The notes under the pieces are model-generated. The model made no database searches. It was not told the origin of the DNA and saw only the letters and a program-made list of their open reading frames with translations. This document shows positions 7,320 to 15,857 of a DNA stretch of 64,000 nt, in pieces. Made by a program: the position numbers and the translations under genes. Every line of letters begins with the position of its first letter. The first letter of the stretch is position 1. The DNA is taken from positions 124,001 through 188,000 of the forward strand of contig CAWAMM010000011.1 in assembly GCA_963783145.1 (NCBI GenBank), given 5' to 3'. Source of the DNA: DATGKG01 sp963783145. Its GTDB lineage: Bacteria > Desulfobacterota > Binatia > Binatales > Binataceae.

Positions 7320-8144
7320 GTGAAGCGGCCGTCCGCGAAGCCGGCGAAAAAGGCGCCCATCGCGAAGAAGGCTCGCGCCCGCAAGAGCGCGGGCCCCCGT
7401 TTTCCGATCCTCGAATACGATCCAGCGCGCTCGGCCGTCATCGAGCCGCATGTCACCCATCCCGCGCGTGAGATCCCGGAACATTGCGTGCTGTGCTTCT
7501 TCCAGGATGTCATCGACGACATCTGCAGAAACGCCCGCGTCGTTTACAACGGCCGCGGCGAGGAAGGTGAGCATCGGCCCATCTATGAATTGCAGTTCGG
7601 CGATCGCCGCATCGCGGTAAGGCATCCTCGAGTCGGCGCGCCAATGAGCGCGGCCGCGCTCGAATCGCTGATCGCGCTCGGATGTCGCAAGTTCATCGCA
7701 TGCGGCGGCGCCGGCGTCCTCGTCCCCAACGTCGTGCTCGGCCATCTGGTGGTGCCGACTTCAGCGGTGCGCGACGAAGGCACCTCATACCACTACCTGC
7801 CCGCAGGCCGCGAGGTTGCGCCGAGTCCGCGCGCGCTCGCGGCGATTGAATCGGTCCTCAAAGTGAATGGCTACGATTATCTGCTCGGCAAGACCTGGAC
7901 GACCGATGGGCTCTATCGGGAGACCCGCGCGAAGGTGGAGCGTCGCAAGCGCGAGGGATGCTTGACGGTGGAGATGGAAGCGGCCGCGTTCTTCGCGGTG
8001 GCGAAATTTCGCGGCGTCGAATTCGGCCAGATTCTATACGCGGGCGACGACCTCAGCGGCGAATGGGATCATCGCAACTGGATGAAGCATGAGATCCGCG
8101 AGCGCCTGTTTCATCTGGCCGCCGAAGCCTGCCTGCTGCTTTGA
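7320..8144 (+). CDS. Nucleoside phosphorylase family protein
   Basis: 274 residues from a GTG start 6 bp after the PAS-HisKA-REC gene, so probably co-transcribed. The N-terminal 25 residues are Lys/Ala/Arg-rich and disordered. The rest follows the PNP/UDP phosphorylase fold: a GAPMSAAALESLIALG segment, FIACGGAGVL for phosphate/base binding, and CLTVEMEAAAFFAVAKFRG, whose Met-Glu pair binds the ribose. It most likely cleaves purine or uridine nucleosides with phosphate in salvage; the exact base is not predictable. It ends tail-to-tail with the sensor kinase gene, 12 bp apart. Confidence 0.85.
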   Translation: MKRPSAKPAKKAPIAKKARARKSAGPRFPILEYDPARSAVIEPHVTHPAREIPEHCVLCFFQDVIDDICRNARVVYNGRGEEGEHRPIYELQFGDRRIAVRHPRVGAPMSAAALESLIALGCRKFIACGGAGVLVPNVVLGHLVVPTSAVRDEGTSYHYLPAGREVAPSPRALAAIESVLKVNGYDYLLGKTWTTDGLYRETRAKVERRKREGCLTVEMEAAAFFAVAKFRGVEFGQILYAGDDLSGEWDHRNWMKHEIRERLFHLAAEACLLL

Positions 8145-8156
8145 TCCGGACTAGTG

Positions 8157-9236
8157 TCAGGCGGCGCGGAGTTCGATTTCCATATGCGCGCCCGACCGAT
8201 TCTGCCCCACTAACCGCAGCTGTCCGCCGAACTCAGCCACTCGCGAAGCGATCGCCCAGGGCGCTTCCGCTTGCTTGAAGCCGACCCCGTCATCATCGAT
8301 GGTGATGCGCACCACCTCGCCCGCCGAATGCGCCTTGACCGAGACCTCCCGCGCTTGCGCGTGACGCCGCGCGTTGCGCGCACCCTCCAGCATGATCAGC
8401 AGAATATGCTCGGCCAGTAGCGCGTCGGCGGAAAAGTCCGCCGCAATATGGAAATGCGTTTCGTTTGCTGAGGAAGCGGACTCCGCAAGCTTGCGATCCA
8501 GATTCATCAGCGAATGGATGTAGGCGCGAACCTCGTCGTATTCGCGCGTTACGCCGATTTGCAGCTCGCGCATTTCCTCAAGTGCCTTGTCGGTGCGGCC
8601 GCGAATCAGCAACTCACGCAGCCCTTCGAAGCGAAGGTTCAATCCCGCCAACACCTGCACGTAGCCGTCATGCAGTGCGCGCGCGATTTCCTCGCGCTCC
8701 GCCAGGGTTTCCAGCTCGCGGATCCGGGCCTCGAAGATGGCGCGCTGCTGGCCGAGGAACCCAATCACACATCCGGTGATGGCGAGGTACGCGGGACGCA
8801 TCATGTACAGCGACTTGACGCCTTGTGGCGACAGCCCGATGAGCATCAGGTAGAGCGCGACGCTGACGAAGGTCACCCATAGCGTCGCGCGCAGCCCGGT
8901 GCGACATCCCACCGCGATGATCGCGAAGGTAAAGAAGACATAGGAAGGGCTGGTTGGACCTTCGGTGAAGAACGCGATTGCGGTCGCGAACAGGATGTCC
9001 AGCGCGGTGGTCATCGCGAAGACCTGTTCCGGCGACACCCGCTGTCGAATGAGCGAGTATGCGGTCAGGCCGTAGGCGAAATGCAATGCCAAGGTCGCAA
9101 GCACGGCGCGATCGATGGTAAAAATCCCTTGCCCGGTGGTCGGGTCGATATAGATCGAAATCAGCGCGACGATCGAAAGCGCGATGCGCGCGCGTGCGAC
9201 ATTGAGATCGAGATGGGCGAAATCGGGTGCCTTCAT
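8157..9236 (-). CDS. Membrane sensor histidine kinase, NarL/DesK type
   Basis: 359 residues. The N-terminal 165 residues hold about five or six hydrophobic segments, with no large periplasmic domain. The HisKA_3 dimerisation motif follows with REEIARALHDGYVQVLAGL (His189). The ATPase part has a short N-box (EGARNARRHAQA), a G1-like DDDGVGF and a final FGGQLRL. Kinases of this class phosphorylate NarL/LuxR-type regulators, and none is encoded within the window. The stimulus is probably membrane-associated, as in DesK-like proteins. The gene stands alone, with the ABC ATPase gene 77 bp upstream on the same strand. Confidence 0.85.
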   Translation of the reverse strand: MKAPDFAHLDLNVARARIALSIVALISIYIDPTTGQGIFTIDRAVLATLALHFAYGLTAYSLIRQRVSPEQVFAMTTALDILFATAIAFFTEGPTSPSYVFFTFAIIAVGCRTGLRATLWVTFVSVALYLMLIGLSPQGVKSLYMMRPAYLAITGCVIGFLGQQRAIFEARIRELETLAEREEIARALHDGYVQVLAGLNLRFEGLRELLIRGRTDKALEEMRELQIGVTREYDEVRAYIHSLMNLDRKLAESASSANETHFHIAADFSADALLAEHILLIMLEGARNARRHAQAREVSVKAHSAGEVVRITIDDDGVGFKQAEAPWAIASRVAEFGGQLRLVGQNRSGAHMEIELRAA

Positions 9237-9313
9237 AACCTTCCATTTCGGAGGGTCCGTCCACTTAGATCAAGCGCCCACCCGATCCGAAATCGGCGCC
9301 GGCTCGACCGGAA

Positions 9314-10114
9314 CTAGACCACTTTCGAGGCGTTGCCGGTCACCACCAGCGAGAACCGGCCATTTGATTGCGCGAGGTTCACCGTCGCACCAAAGGCCTC
9401 GGAGAGATTGGCGCTACTCATCACCAGATCCTTCGGACCCGAGGCGAGCACGCGCCCGCCCTTCAAAATCAGCACGTGCGAGAAGCCCGGCATGATTTCC
9501 TCGACATGATGCGTCACCAGCACCAGGCAGGGCGCGCCGCGATCATGCGAGAGGCGCTCGAGGAATTGCAGGAACTGCTCGCGCGCCACCGGATCGAGTC
9601 CCGCGCATGGCTCATCGAGGATCAGCAGCTCCGGTTTCGCCATCAACGCGCGCCCGATCAGCACGCGCTGCCGCTCACCCTGTGAAAGAAATCGCCATGG
9701 ACGATCAGTGAGCGCATCCGCTTCGATCTGCCGGAGGATTTCCCGCCCGCGCGAACGGTCGTCGTCCGCGGTGTCGCCCCATAGCCCGATCATCGCGCGC
9801 TTGCCGCTGATGATCGCATCGAGCGCGGTTTCATGGCCGGGCATCAATTGTTGAATGGCGCTGCTGACGATGCCGATGCGGGTGCGCAAATCGCGCCAGT
9901 CGGTCTTGCCGTAGGTCTCGCCCAGCACGCTGATGCTGCCGGCGGTTAGTGGCAGATATCCCGTCATCGTGCTGAGCAGCGAGGTTTTGCCCGATCCGTT
10001 CGCGCCAAGGATCACCCAGTGCTGCCCGGTCTCGACGCGCCAATCGATGCGCTCGAGGATTACCTCCTCGCGCTCGACGCGCAGTCCCGCAATATCGATG
10101 ACAGCTTTACTCAT
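9314..10114 (-). CDS. Solitary ABC transporter ATP-binding protein
   Basis: 266 residues with a complete nucleotide-binding domain: Walker A GANGSGKT at 37-44, signature LSQGERQRVLIGRAL, Walker B LLILDEPCAGLDP and the switch His in LVLVTHHVEE. The organisation resembles the YlmA/ModF-like group of free-standing ABC ATPases. No permease or binding protein is adjacent, so the transported substrate, or a non-transport role, cannot be told. The gene is divergent from the cyclase-family gene, with about 100 bp between them that must hold both promoters. Confidence 0.87.
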   Translation of the reverse strand: MSKAVIDIAGLRVEREEVILERIDWRVETGQHWVILGANGSGKTSLLSTMTGYLPLTAGSISVLGETYGKTDWRDLRTRIGIVSSAIQQLMPGHETALDAIISGKRAMIGLWGDTADDDRSRGREILRQIEADALTDRPWRFLSQGERQRVLIGRALMAKPELLILDEPCAGLDPVAREQFLQFLERLSHDRGAPCLVLVTHHVEEIMPGFSHVLILKGGRVLASGPKDLVMSSANLSEAFGATVNLAQSNGRFSLVVTGNASKVV

Positions 10115-10217
10115 TACAAATTCACGATCGCATCACGCTACTAGATTTGGGCGGCGCTTGACATTCCATCGCATCGGAGCGAGACGGTGCTTATCTGATG
10201 CACTTGGAGGATGGGCA

Positions 10218-11195
10218 ATGGCCAAAATCGATTTCAACAAGGTTCCCCGTTTCGCGGAGCTTCCGGTGAAAAAGGGCGCGCCGGCGGATTCCTCGTGGGG
10301 TGTTTTCGGCGACGACGACGAACTCGGATGCCTCAACTTCCTCAGCCCCGAGGCCATCGTCGAGGCGGCCGGGTTGGTGCGTCACGGCAAGGTTTTTCGC
10401 CTCGATACCAAAATCAATTACGCGACGCCGCCGCTGTTCAATCGCAATCCCGCCAAGCATACCATCCTGAGCTTCGAGAGCTACGGACTGCTCGGCCACG
10501 ACGATTCCATCGACAACTACAACACCCAGGAAGGCAGCCAGTGGGACGGCCTCGGTCACGTCGGCCACATCAAGCATCAGGCGTACTACAACGGCGTCAA
10601 GGATAATCAAATCAAGGATGGCCCCGGCGGCAAGCTCAGCATCCACAAATGGGCCAACAAGGTGGTTGGGCGCGGCGTTCTCATCGATGCGTTCAAGCAT
10701 CGCAATGAGGCCGGCCGCCCGCTCAATCCGCTCACCGATGAAAAATACACATTGAAGGATTTGCAGGATGCGCTGAAGGCGCAGGCCGGTACCCTCAAGC
10801 CGGGATCGATCCTGCTGGTGCGCACCGGATGGATGCAGGCTTACGAAAAATCGTCGGCCGCGGAGAAAACCGCGATGGCGCCGCTCGAAGTCCTCAAGGC
10901 CTGCGGCATCGATCCGTCGCGCGAGATGGTTGGGTGGCTATGGGACAATCGCGTGGCCGCCATCGGCACCGATTGCCCGGCCGTCGAGCCGTGGCCGTGG
11001 GACTTCAAGGACGAGGGCGCGATTCACTATCGCACGCTCTCGATGCTGGGGCTGCCGCTGGGCGAGCAGTTCATCCTCGATCCGCTCGCGGAGGATTGCG
11101 CGGCCGACAAGCGCTACGAATTCATGATGGTGTCGGTGCCGATGAACCTCGAAGGCGGCATCGCCTCGCCCCCGAACGCGGTGGCTATCAAATGA
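10218..11195 (+). CDS. Cyclase family protein (kynurenine formamidase-like, metal-dependent)
   Basis: 325 residues from ATG 10218, preceded by GGAGG at 10206-10210; the in-frame extension upstream lacks a ribosome site and is antisense to the ABC gene. It belongs to the putative cyclase/KynB-like hydrolase fold. The usual HxGTHxD metal motif appears in the QWDGLGHVGHIKH variant, and GSILLVRTGWM and GTDCPAVEPW are typical later blocks. Members hydrolyse amides or lactones such as N-formylkynurenine; the long form seen here is widespread and mostly uncharacterised. Downstream hairpins separate it from the convergent pcp gene. Confidence 0.84.
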   Translation: MAKIDFNKVPRFAELPVKKGAPADSSWGVFGDDDELGCLNFLSPEAIVEAAGLVRHGKVFRLDTKINYATPPLFNRNPAKHTILSFESYGLLGHDDSIDNYNTQEGSQWDGLGHVGHIKHQAYYNGVKDNQIKDGPGGKLSIHKWANKVVGRGVLIDAFKHRNEAGRPLNPLTDEKYTLKDLQDALKAQAGTLKPGSILLVRTGWMQAYEKSSAAEKTAMAPLEVLKACGIDPSREMVGWLWDNRVAAIGTDCPAVEPWPWDFKDEGAIHYRTLSMLGLPLGEQFILDPLAEDCAADKRYEFMMVSVPMNLEGGIASPPNAVAIK

Positions 11196-11222
11196 TCGCG
11201 CTGCGCGCACTGCATGTCCCTT

Positions 11223-11245
11223 CTCTCGCTCTTTTTTTGCGAGAG
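11223..11245. terminator. Hairpin after the cyclase gene
   Basis: CTCTCGC (11223-11229) pairs with GCGAGAG (11239-11245) around a T-rich loop. The T tract lies in the loop rather than after the stem, so it is not a standard intrinsic terminator, but it sits where one is expected between two convergent genes. Confidence 0.35.
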
Positions 11246-11307
11246 AGGGTGCCCGGCGCGCTTGATGCGATGGCTTCGAAGCATCAAGCGTGACGGGCGG
11301 GTGAGAG

Positions 11308-11328
11308 CCGGTCGCGCTGCGCGACCGG
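11308..11328. repeat. Perfect 9-bp-arm hairpin in a convergent gap
   Basis: CCGGTCGCG-CTG-CGCGACCGG forms a perfect stem with a 3-nt loop, 20 bp before the 3' end of pcp. It may be a bidirectional terminator or a REP-like palindrome. Confidence 0.5.
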
Positions 11329-11348
11329 TGGTGGAGTGCCACCTACTC

Positions 11349-11993
11349 CTACGACGCCTTCCGCATCTGCTGCCGCGCCACCACTTCCCGCGCGATCACG
11401 GCAATCGCGGCGCGGATCGCGTCCTCCATCAACGCTACCGGCATGCTCGGCACCGCCGGATCGCGCGCGGATTGCGCCGCATCGAAGGGCAGGTGGATGA
11501 ACCCGGCGGGGAAATCCACTCGCCGTCGCGTCGCATGCAGCGCGGCATACATCGCGGCGTTGCACGCGTATGCTCCGGCGCTCAGCGAAATCGACGCTGG
11601 GATCTTGCGTTTCTCGAGGGCACTTAGAATCGAGCCCAGCGGAAGCCGCGAGAAGTATGCATCCGGCGCGTTGGGAATCACCGGATGCCCATCGTTCCGG
11701 GCGTTGAGCTGCCCCGCTTTGCGTTGCTCATAAAGGTTGATCGCGATTCTTTCCAGCGACAATGCCGGCCTGCCACGCGCCTGACCGAGTCCGAGAATCG
11801 CGCGCGGCCGATAGCGTACAAACGCGGCCTCGACCCGCCGTGCCGCCGCCAGGCAGTTGACCGGCAGTCGAACCGATTTCACCTGCAACCCGCCGATGAC
11901 ATCGCCGTCGAGGTTGCGCGCGACCTCCCACGACGGGTTGATGCGCTCGCCGCCGAAGGGCGCGAATCCGGCTAGGACGATGATAGGCGGCAT
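11349..11993 (-). CDS. pcp: Pyroglutamyl-peptidase I (C15 cysteine peptidase)
   Basis: 214 residues, the usual length. The opening IIVLAGFAPFGGERINPSWE is the family signature. The catalytic triad is visible as Glu81 (LSLERIAIN), Cys144 (SAGAYACNAAMY) and His167 (GFIHLPF). The enzyme removes N-terminal pyroglutamate from peptides in the cytoplasm. It is transcribed in the same direction as the rhodanese gene upstream, 21 bp away, so the two may share a transcript, and pyrD lies upstream of that. Confidence 0.9.
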   Translation of the reverse strand: MPPIIVLAGFAPFGGERINPSWEVARNLDGDVIGGLQVKSVRLPVNCLAAARRVEAAFVRYRPRAILGLGQARGRPALSLERIAINLYEQRKAGQLNARNDGHPVIPNAPDAYFSRLPLGSILSALEKRKIPASISLSAGAYACNAAMYAALHATRRRVDFPAGFIHLPFDAAQSARDPAVPSMPVALMEDAIRAAIAVIAREVVARQQMRKAS

Positions 11994-12014
11994 GGCTGCA
12001 CTACTTTTTGCGCC

Positions 12015-12833
12015 TTAATTCTTTCGGCGATGATGCTCAATCGGCACGTCGTCGCGATTGCCCCATTCGCCCCACGAGCCCCAGTAATTGCGTACCCTCG
12101 GATAGCCCGCGAGCTTGAGCGCGTAGTACGCATGCGCGGCGCGGTAGCCACCCTGGCAGTAGGGAATTATCTCAGCCTCGGGACGCAAACCCAGCTTCGC
12201 GAACTGCGCGCGCAACTCCTCGGGCGATTTGAACGCGCCCGCTTCATTCTGACTCGCAGTCCAGTCGAGGTGGATGGCGCTGGGAATCGAGCCGCCATGC
12301 TTCGCGCGCACCCGCTCGGCGTAATATTCCGCGTCGCTGCGCACATCGAAGATTTGCACCTCGCGATCCGCGATCCGATTCACGATATAGCTGAGCGAGG
12401 CGGAAGCCTCATCGATAGGTGTTCCGTCATATTGCAGCGGGGCGAACGGCGTGACGTCGCAGACGAGTTTCTCCGATGCGAGCGCCTTCACCCCGCCATC
12501 CAGAATTTTCGCGTTGCGATGGCCCATCCATTCGAGCGCCCATGCGACCCGCGTCGCGCGCATCCCCGAATCGTTTTCGTAGGAAACCACCGTGTGACGC
12601 GTGGTGATTCCCAGCGCGGAAAAAATCCAGCGCAATTGATCCTTGAACTCATTGACGCCGCGCTCGCTGCTGTCGCTGTAGTGAAATGGAAATGGATCGA
12701 AATGGCGCGCGCCCGGGAGGTGACCCGTCCAGAAATCTTTCGGCGCGCGCGTGTCGACGATCACCACGCCGGCCTCATTGCGCCGTTCACCGAGCCATCG
12801 CCCATCGACCAGGAAATCAGCTTTTTGTGCCAT
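12015..12833 (-). CDS. Sulfurtransferase with tandem rhodanese domains
   Basis: 272 residues from ATG 12833, four bases after the pyrD stop, so translation is probably coupled. Two rhodanese modules are present. The first (DTRAPKDFWTGHLPGARHFD) lacks an active Cys and the second carries the loop CQGGYRA with Cys226. This is the layout of thiosulfate and 3-mercaptopyruvate sulfurtransferases. The loop does not match the CGSGVTA type of mercaptopyruvate enzymes, so thiosulfate or another sulfane donor is more likely. It is cytoplasmic, with no signal peptide. Confidence 0.87.
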   Translation of the reverse strand: MAQKADFLVDGRWLGERRNEAGVVIVDTRAPKDFWTGHLPGARHFDPFPFHYSDSSERGVNEFKDQLRWIFSALGITTRHTVVSYENDSGMRATRVAWALEWMGHRNAKILDGGVKALASEKLVCDVTPFAPLQYDGTPIDEASASLSYIVNRIADREVQIFDVRSDAEYYAERVRAKHGGSIPSAIHLDWTASQNEAGAFKSPEELRAQFAKLGLRPEAEIIPYCQGGYRAAHAYYALKLAGYPRVRNYWGSWGEWGNRDDVPIEHHRRKN

Positions 12834-12837
12834 CGTC

Positions 12838-13911
12838 CTAAACCTTTGCGGCGCTTCCGACCGCATCGTTAATAGAACGAAATCCCTCGCGCCTGAGCAA
12901 GGTCACCAGTGACTTTTTCATCGATGCGATGAGTCCGGGGCCTTCGTAGATGAGCCCGGTATAGAGCTCGACGAGACTCGCGCCCGCCTTGATGTGGCCG
13001 AGCGCGTCATCAGCGTTCATGATGCCGCCCACGCCGATGATTGGAAGCTTGCCCTGCGTGCGCCGATAGACACTCGCGATGCGATCGCGCGCGAGGTCGC
13101 GCAGCGGATGCCCGCTGAGGCCGCCCTGCTCTAGTGAGGTCACGCCGACTTCTCCGCGCTTCAAGGTGGTGTTGCACACGACCATGCCATCGAGGCGCAG
13201 GGCGATCGCAGTATCGCAGATCGCGTCGAGGGTTGCGTCGTCGAGGTCGGGCGCGACCTTCAGCAGCATCGGCGGCCGGCGCGCACCGGCAGGCACGCGC
13301 TCCATCGCGGCGAAGATTTCGCGCATCCGCTCCGGCGACTGCCAGTTGCGTAGACCGGGGGTGTTCGGCGAGCTGACGTTGATAACGACGAAATCCGCCA
13401 ACGGCGCGAGTCGCGCCATCAACTCGGCATAGTCGGCAGCCACCTGCTCGACCGGCGTATCCTTGTTCGGTCCGAAGTTGAGCGCGATTCGAATCCGTGT
13501 GCCGGCGCGACGAATCTTTTCGATGCGCGGCGCGACCGCCTCCATCCCTTCGCTTGGAAAGCCCAGCCGATTGATGAGCGCGCGACGGTCGGGGATCCTA
13601 AACACCCGCGGCTTGGGATTTCCCGGCTGCGGCCGGGGTGTGATGGTCCCCAATTCGGCGAAGCCAAACCCGAGCGACTGCCACGCGCCGACCGCGATCG
13701 CATCCTTGTCCATTCCGGCCGCGAGCCCGATCGGATTCGAAACGTCCAAGCCCCACAGCGAGACCCGCAACTCCGGCGGATCGGAGGCGACCGGCAACGG
13801 CGGTATCATCGAGAGCATCGCGAGGGTCAGATGATGTGCGGTCTCAGCATCGAGGCTGAATAGAATCGGCCTGAACAATCCACGATAGAGCGCGCCGGGA
13901 ATCATAGGCAT
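12838..13911 (-). CDS. pyrD: Dihydroorotate dehydrogenase (quinone), class 2
   Basis: 357 residues from the Met at 13911; a longer in-frame start (13965) and a later Met (13905) exist. Class 2 features are the N-terminal membrane-associating helices (ALYRGLFRPILFSLDAETAHH) and the catalytic-loop serine in VINVSSPNTPGLR. FMN-binding motifs GLAAGMDKDA, PMLLKVAPDL, VCNTTL and IIGVGGIMNADDAL are present. It oxidises dihydroorotate to orotate with ubiquinone or menaquinone at the inner membrane, the fourth step of UMP synthesis. It is divergent from thyX, another pyrimidine gene. Confidence 0.93.
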   Translation of the reverse strand: MPMIPGALYRGLFRPILFSLDAETAHHLTLAMLSMIPPLPVASDPPELRVSLWGLDVSNPIGLAAGMDKDAIAVGAWQSLGFGFAELGTITPRPQPGNPKPRVFRIPDRRALINRLGFPSEGMEAVAPRIEKIRRAGTRIRIALNFGPNKDTPVEQVAADYAELMARLAPLADFVVINVSSPNTPGLRNWQSPERMREIFAAMERVPAGARRPPMLLKVAPDLDDATLDAICDTAIALRLDGMVVCNTTLKRGEVGVTSLEQGGLSGHPLRDLARDRIASVYRRTQGKLPIIGVGGIMNADDALGHIKAGASLVELYTGLIYEGPGLIASMKKSLVTLLRREGFRSINDAVGSAAKV

Positions 13912-13993
13912 CGAGGGCAATCTAGGCGCGCGCGATTCACGAATCCACAGCTGTGCGCAAACCAAAAGCGGCGAGGTGCGAGTCGCGCATCCG

Positions 13994-14002
13994 TGGCATA
14001 AT
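13994..14002 (+). promoter_or_regulatory. Candidate extended -10 promoter of thyX
   Basis: TGGCATAAT fits an extended -10 element (TGn plus CATAAT) about 40 bp before the thyX start. No clear -35 is seen. Transcription would begin near 14009, giving a very short leader with the strong site GGAGGGG just before the ATG. Confidence 0.4.
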
Positions 14003-14038
14003 ATTCACCTCCCGCGGAGTAGCTGCGGAGGGGTGAGC

Positions 14039-14887
14039 ATGAGGAACGAGGCGAAGGTTCAGGTCAAGCTGGTCGATTTCGCGAAGTCGCCGCTGGAAAA
14101 ACTCTACGCGGCGTTTCGCACCTGCTATTCCTCCGAAACCCCAATCGAGATCTGGGAAAAAATCGAGGCGGAAAAAATCTCGCGCGAAAAAATCCGCGAG
14201 TTTATCGGCGAGCGCCTCAAGACCGGCCACGCCTCGCCGCTGGAGCAGGTGGTGTTCTGGTTCGCGATTGCCAACGTTTCGCGCTCGCTGTCGCATCAGT
14301 TCGTGCGCCATCGCATCGGCATCAGCTTCGAACAGCAGAGCCAGCGCTATGTGAAATTCAAGCAGGACAAGCTCGCGTTTGTGATGCCGGAATCATGGGA
14401 GCGTGCGGGAATGCGCGAGGAATTCGAGGGCCTGCTCGACCAAACCTCCGACTTGTATGCGCGCGCGCTCAAGGCGGGCATCCCCGCCGAGGACGCGCGC
14501 TTTGTGCTCCCAAACGCCGCGCCGACCAACTTCCAGGTGATGGTGAATTTCGCCGAGATGCTGCATATCTGCGACTTGCGGCTGTGCCTGCGCGCGCAGT
14601 GGGAAATTCGCTGGATGGTTGGGTTGATGCGTGCCGAGATCAGGCGGGTGCTGCCGGAAATCGCGGTGTTCCTGCAGCCGAAGTGCGGCGAAAACCGGAT
14701 GGGCTACTGCGATGAGTCGCTCGACGAATACCTGAAGTGCCCGCTCAGCAAGGCGCGTCCGCACAAGGCGGCGATTTTCGAGATGTATGAGAAGCACGGC
14801 TCGCGCAAATCGAAACCGCTCGGCGAAGCAGAGTTCCGCGCGATCGAAGAAGTTGAAACGCTGGATTCGCATCTGAAGAAAACGTGA
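14039..14887 (+). CDS. thyX: FAD-dependent thymidylate synthase
   Basis: 282 residues from ATG 14039, after a GGAGGGG site. The ThyX signature appears as RHRIGISFEQQSQRY from residue 90, one residue longer than the common RHRxxSxNExSxR form but similar to variants known in other bacteria. The enzyme methylates dUMP to dTMP using methylene-tetrahydrofolate and reduced FAD, replacing ThyA. Its stop overlaps the GTG start of the DUF309 gene, so the two are translationally coupled. Confidence 0.93.
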   Translation: MRNEAKVQVKLVDFAKSPLEKLYAAFRTCYSSETPIEIWEKIEAEKISREKIREFIGERLKTGHASPLEQVVFWFAIANVSRSLSHQFVRHRIGISFEQQSQRYVKFKQDKLAFVMPESWERAGMREEFEGLLDQTSDLYARALKAGIPAEDARFVLPNAAPTNFQVMVNFAEMLHICDLRLCLRAQWEIRWMVGLMRAEIRRVLPEIAVFLQPKCGENRMGYCDESLDEYLKCPLSKARPHKAAIFEMYEKHGSRKSKPLGEAEFRAIEEVETLDSHLKKT

Positions 14888-15270
14888 ATTCCAAGTTGGA
14901 GGCGGCGATCGAGGAATTTAATCGCGGCGAATATTTTTCCGCCGCGGAACTTTTCGAGAGCGCCGCCGCAGTTGCCGACGCCGCCGACAAGACCTTCGCT
15001 GTCACGCTGAATCGAATCGCCACCGGACTGCATCTGCGCTTTGAACGCGGTGGACGCCAGGCGGCGATCAACCTTTTCTCGCAGGCGATGCTTACCCTCG
15101 ATCAGATGAAGCCAAGCCGCGATGGCATCGATATCGAAGTGTTGCTGACCGAGCTGCATGCCTATACGGAGGAGCTGCGCGCGACCCCTAAAGATGAGGG
15201 CGAAGGCATGAAGCATCGCGCGCGTCTGTTTCTCGAACGTCGCCGCGCCCCCAAAATCAAACGCACCTGA
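14884..15270 (+). CDS. DUF309-family protein
   Basis: 128 residues from a GTG that overlaps the thyX TGA. The N-terminal half has the DUF309 pattern (EEFNRGEYFSAAELFE, then a helical hairpin with GLHLRFERGGRQAAINLF). The C-terminal tail is basic. DUF309 proteins are small all-helical proteins without a firm function. The coupling to thyX and the glycosylase gene 11 bp downstream suggest an expression unit linked to thymidine and uracil handling, which is inference only. Confidence 0.75.
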   Translation: MNSKLEAAIEEFNRGEYFSAAELFESAAAVADAADKTFAVTLNRIATGLHLRFERGGRQAAINLFSQAMLTLDQMKPSRDGIDIEVLLTELHAYTEELRATPKDEGEGMKHRARLFLERRRAPKIKRT

Positions 15271-15281
15271 GAGGGCTTTCG

Positions 15282-15845
15282 ATGTCTACCAGGCTCGCGA
15301 TGCTGCAAGCCTCGATGCGCGAGTGCTGCGACTGCGCGGCGCTGGTCAAATGCCGCTCGCGGGTGGTGCCCGGCGACGGCGCGGTTCCTGCCCGCGTGAT
15401 GTTCGTCGGCATCGCACCGGGACGCTTTGGCGGAGACATCACCGGTATTCCATTTTCAGGCGATCGCTCGGGCATTCTGCTGCGCACGATGATTGCGCGT
15501 GCCGGCATCGAGGATGCGTTCATCACTAACCTGGTGAGATGCAACCCGCGCGACGAGTGTGGGCGCAATCGCGATCCGCTCGCCGATGAAATCGACAATT
15601 GCCGCAGGCATCTCGCAGCCGAAATCGCGATGGTGCAGCCTCGTATCATCGTATGTCTCGGCGCGATGGCTTGGCGTCAGCTAGCGGGTCGCGATGCGCC
15701 ATTCGATCCGATGCGTCCGCATGCTCTGCAACGCAACGGCGCAATAGTCTACCCGATGTATCATCCAGGCTATGCGGTCCGCGGTGCGTATGATAGGCGA
15801 CGCTACCTCCGCGACTTTCGGCGCTTGCGGAAACATCTGCAGTAA
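15282..15845 (+). CDS. Uracil-DNA glycosylase, family 4/5 iron-sulfur type
   Basis: 187 residues. The N-terminal Cys cluster (ECCDCAALVKC) and later Cys residues (VRCNP, DNCRRHL) are placed as in 4Fe-4S glycosylases. Motif A reads GIAPGRFGGDITG where family 4 has GEAPG, and the C-terminal motif is MYHPGYAVR. There is no KRRIH insertion, so it is not UdgX. It would excise uracil from DNA. The place beside thyX makes sense, since both limit uracil in DNA: ThyX uses up dUMP, and the glycosylase removes misincorporated uracil. Confidence 0.86.
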   Translation: MSTRLAMLQASMRECCDCAALVKCRSRVVPGDGAVPARVMFVGIAPGRFGGDITGIPFSGDRSGILLRTMIARAGIEDAFITNLVRCNPRDECGRNRDPLADEIDNCRRHLAAEIAMVQPRIIVCLGAMAWRQLAGRDAPFDPMRPHALQRNGAIVYPMYHPGYAVRGAYDRRRYLRDFRRLRKHLQ

Positions 15846-15857
15846 ACCTGAGCCACG

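Noticed and set aside
9933..10217. N-terminal extension of the cyclase frame
   Set aside because: It is antisense to the ABC ATPase gene, and a good GGAGG site precedes the ATG at 10218.
14006..14035. Hairpin that could hide the thyX Shine-Dalgarno
   Set aside because: CACCTC can pair with GGGGTG, but the stem is short with bulges, and the predicted start of transcription falls inside its left arm.
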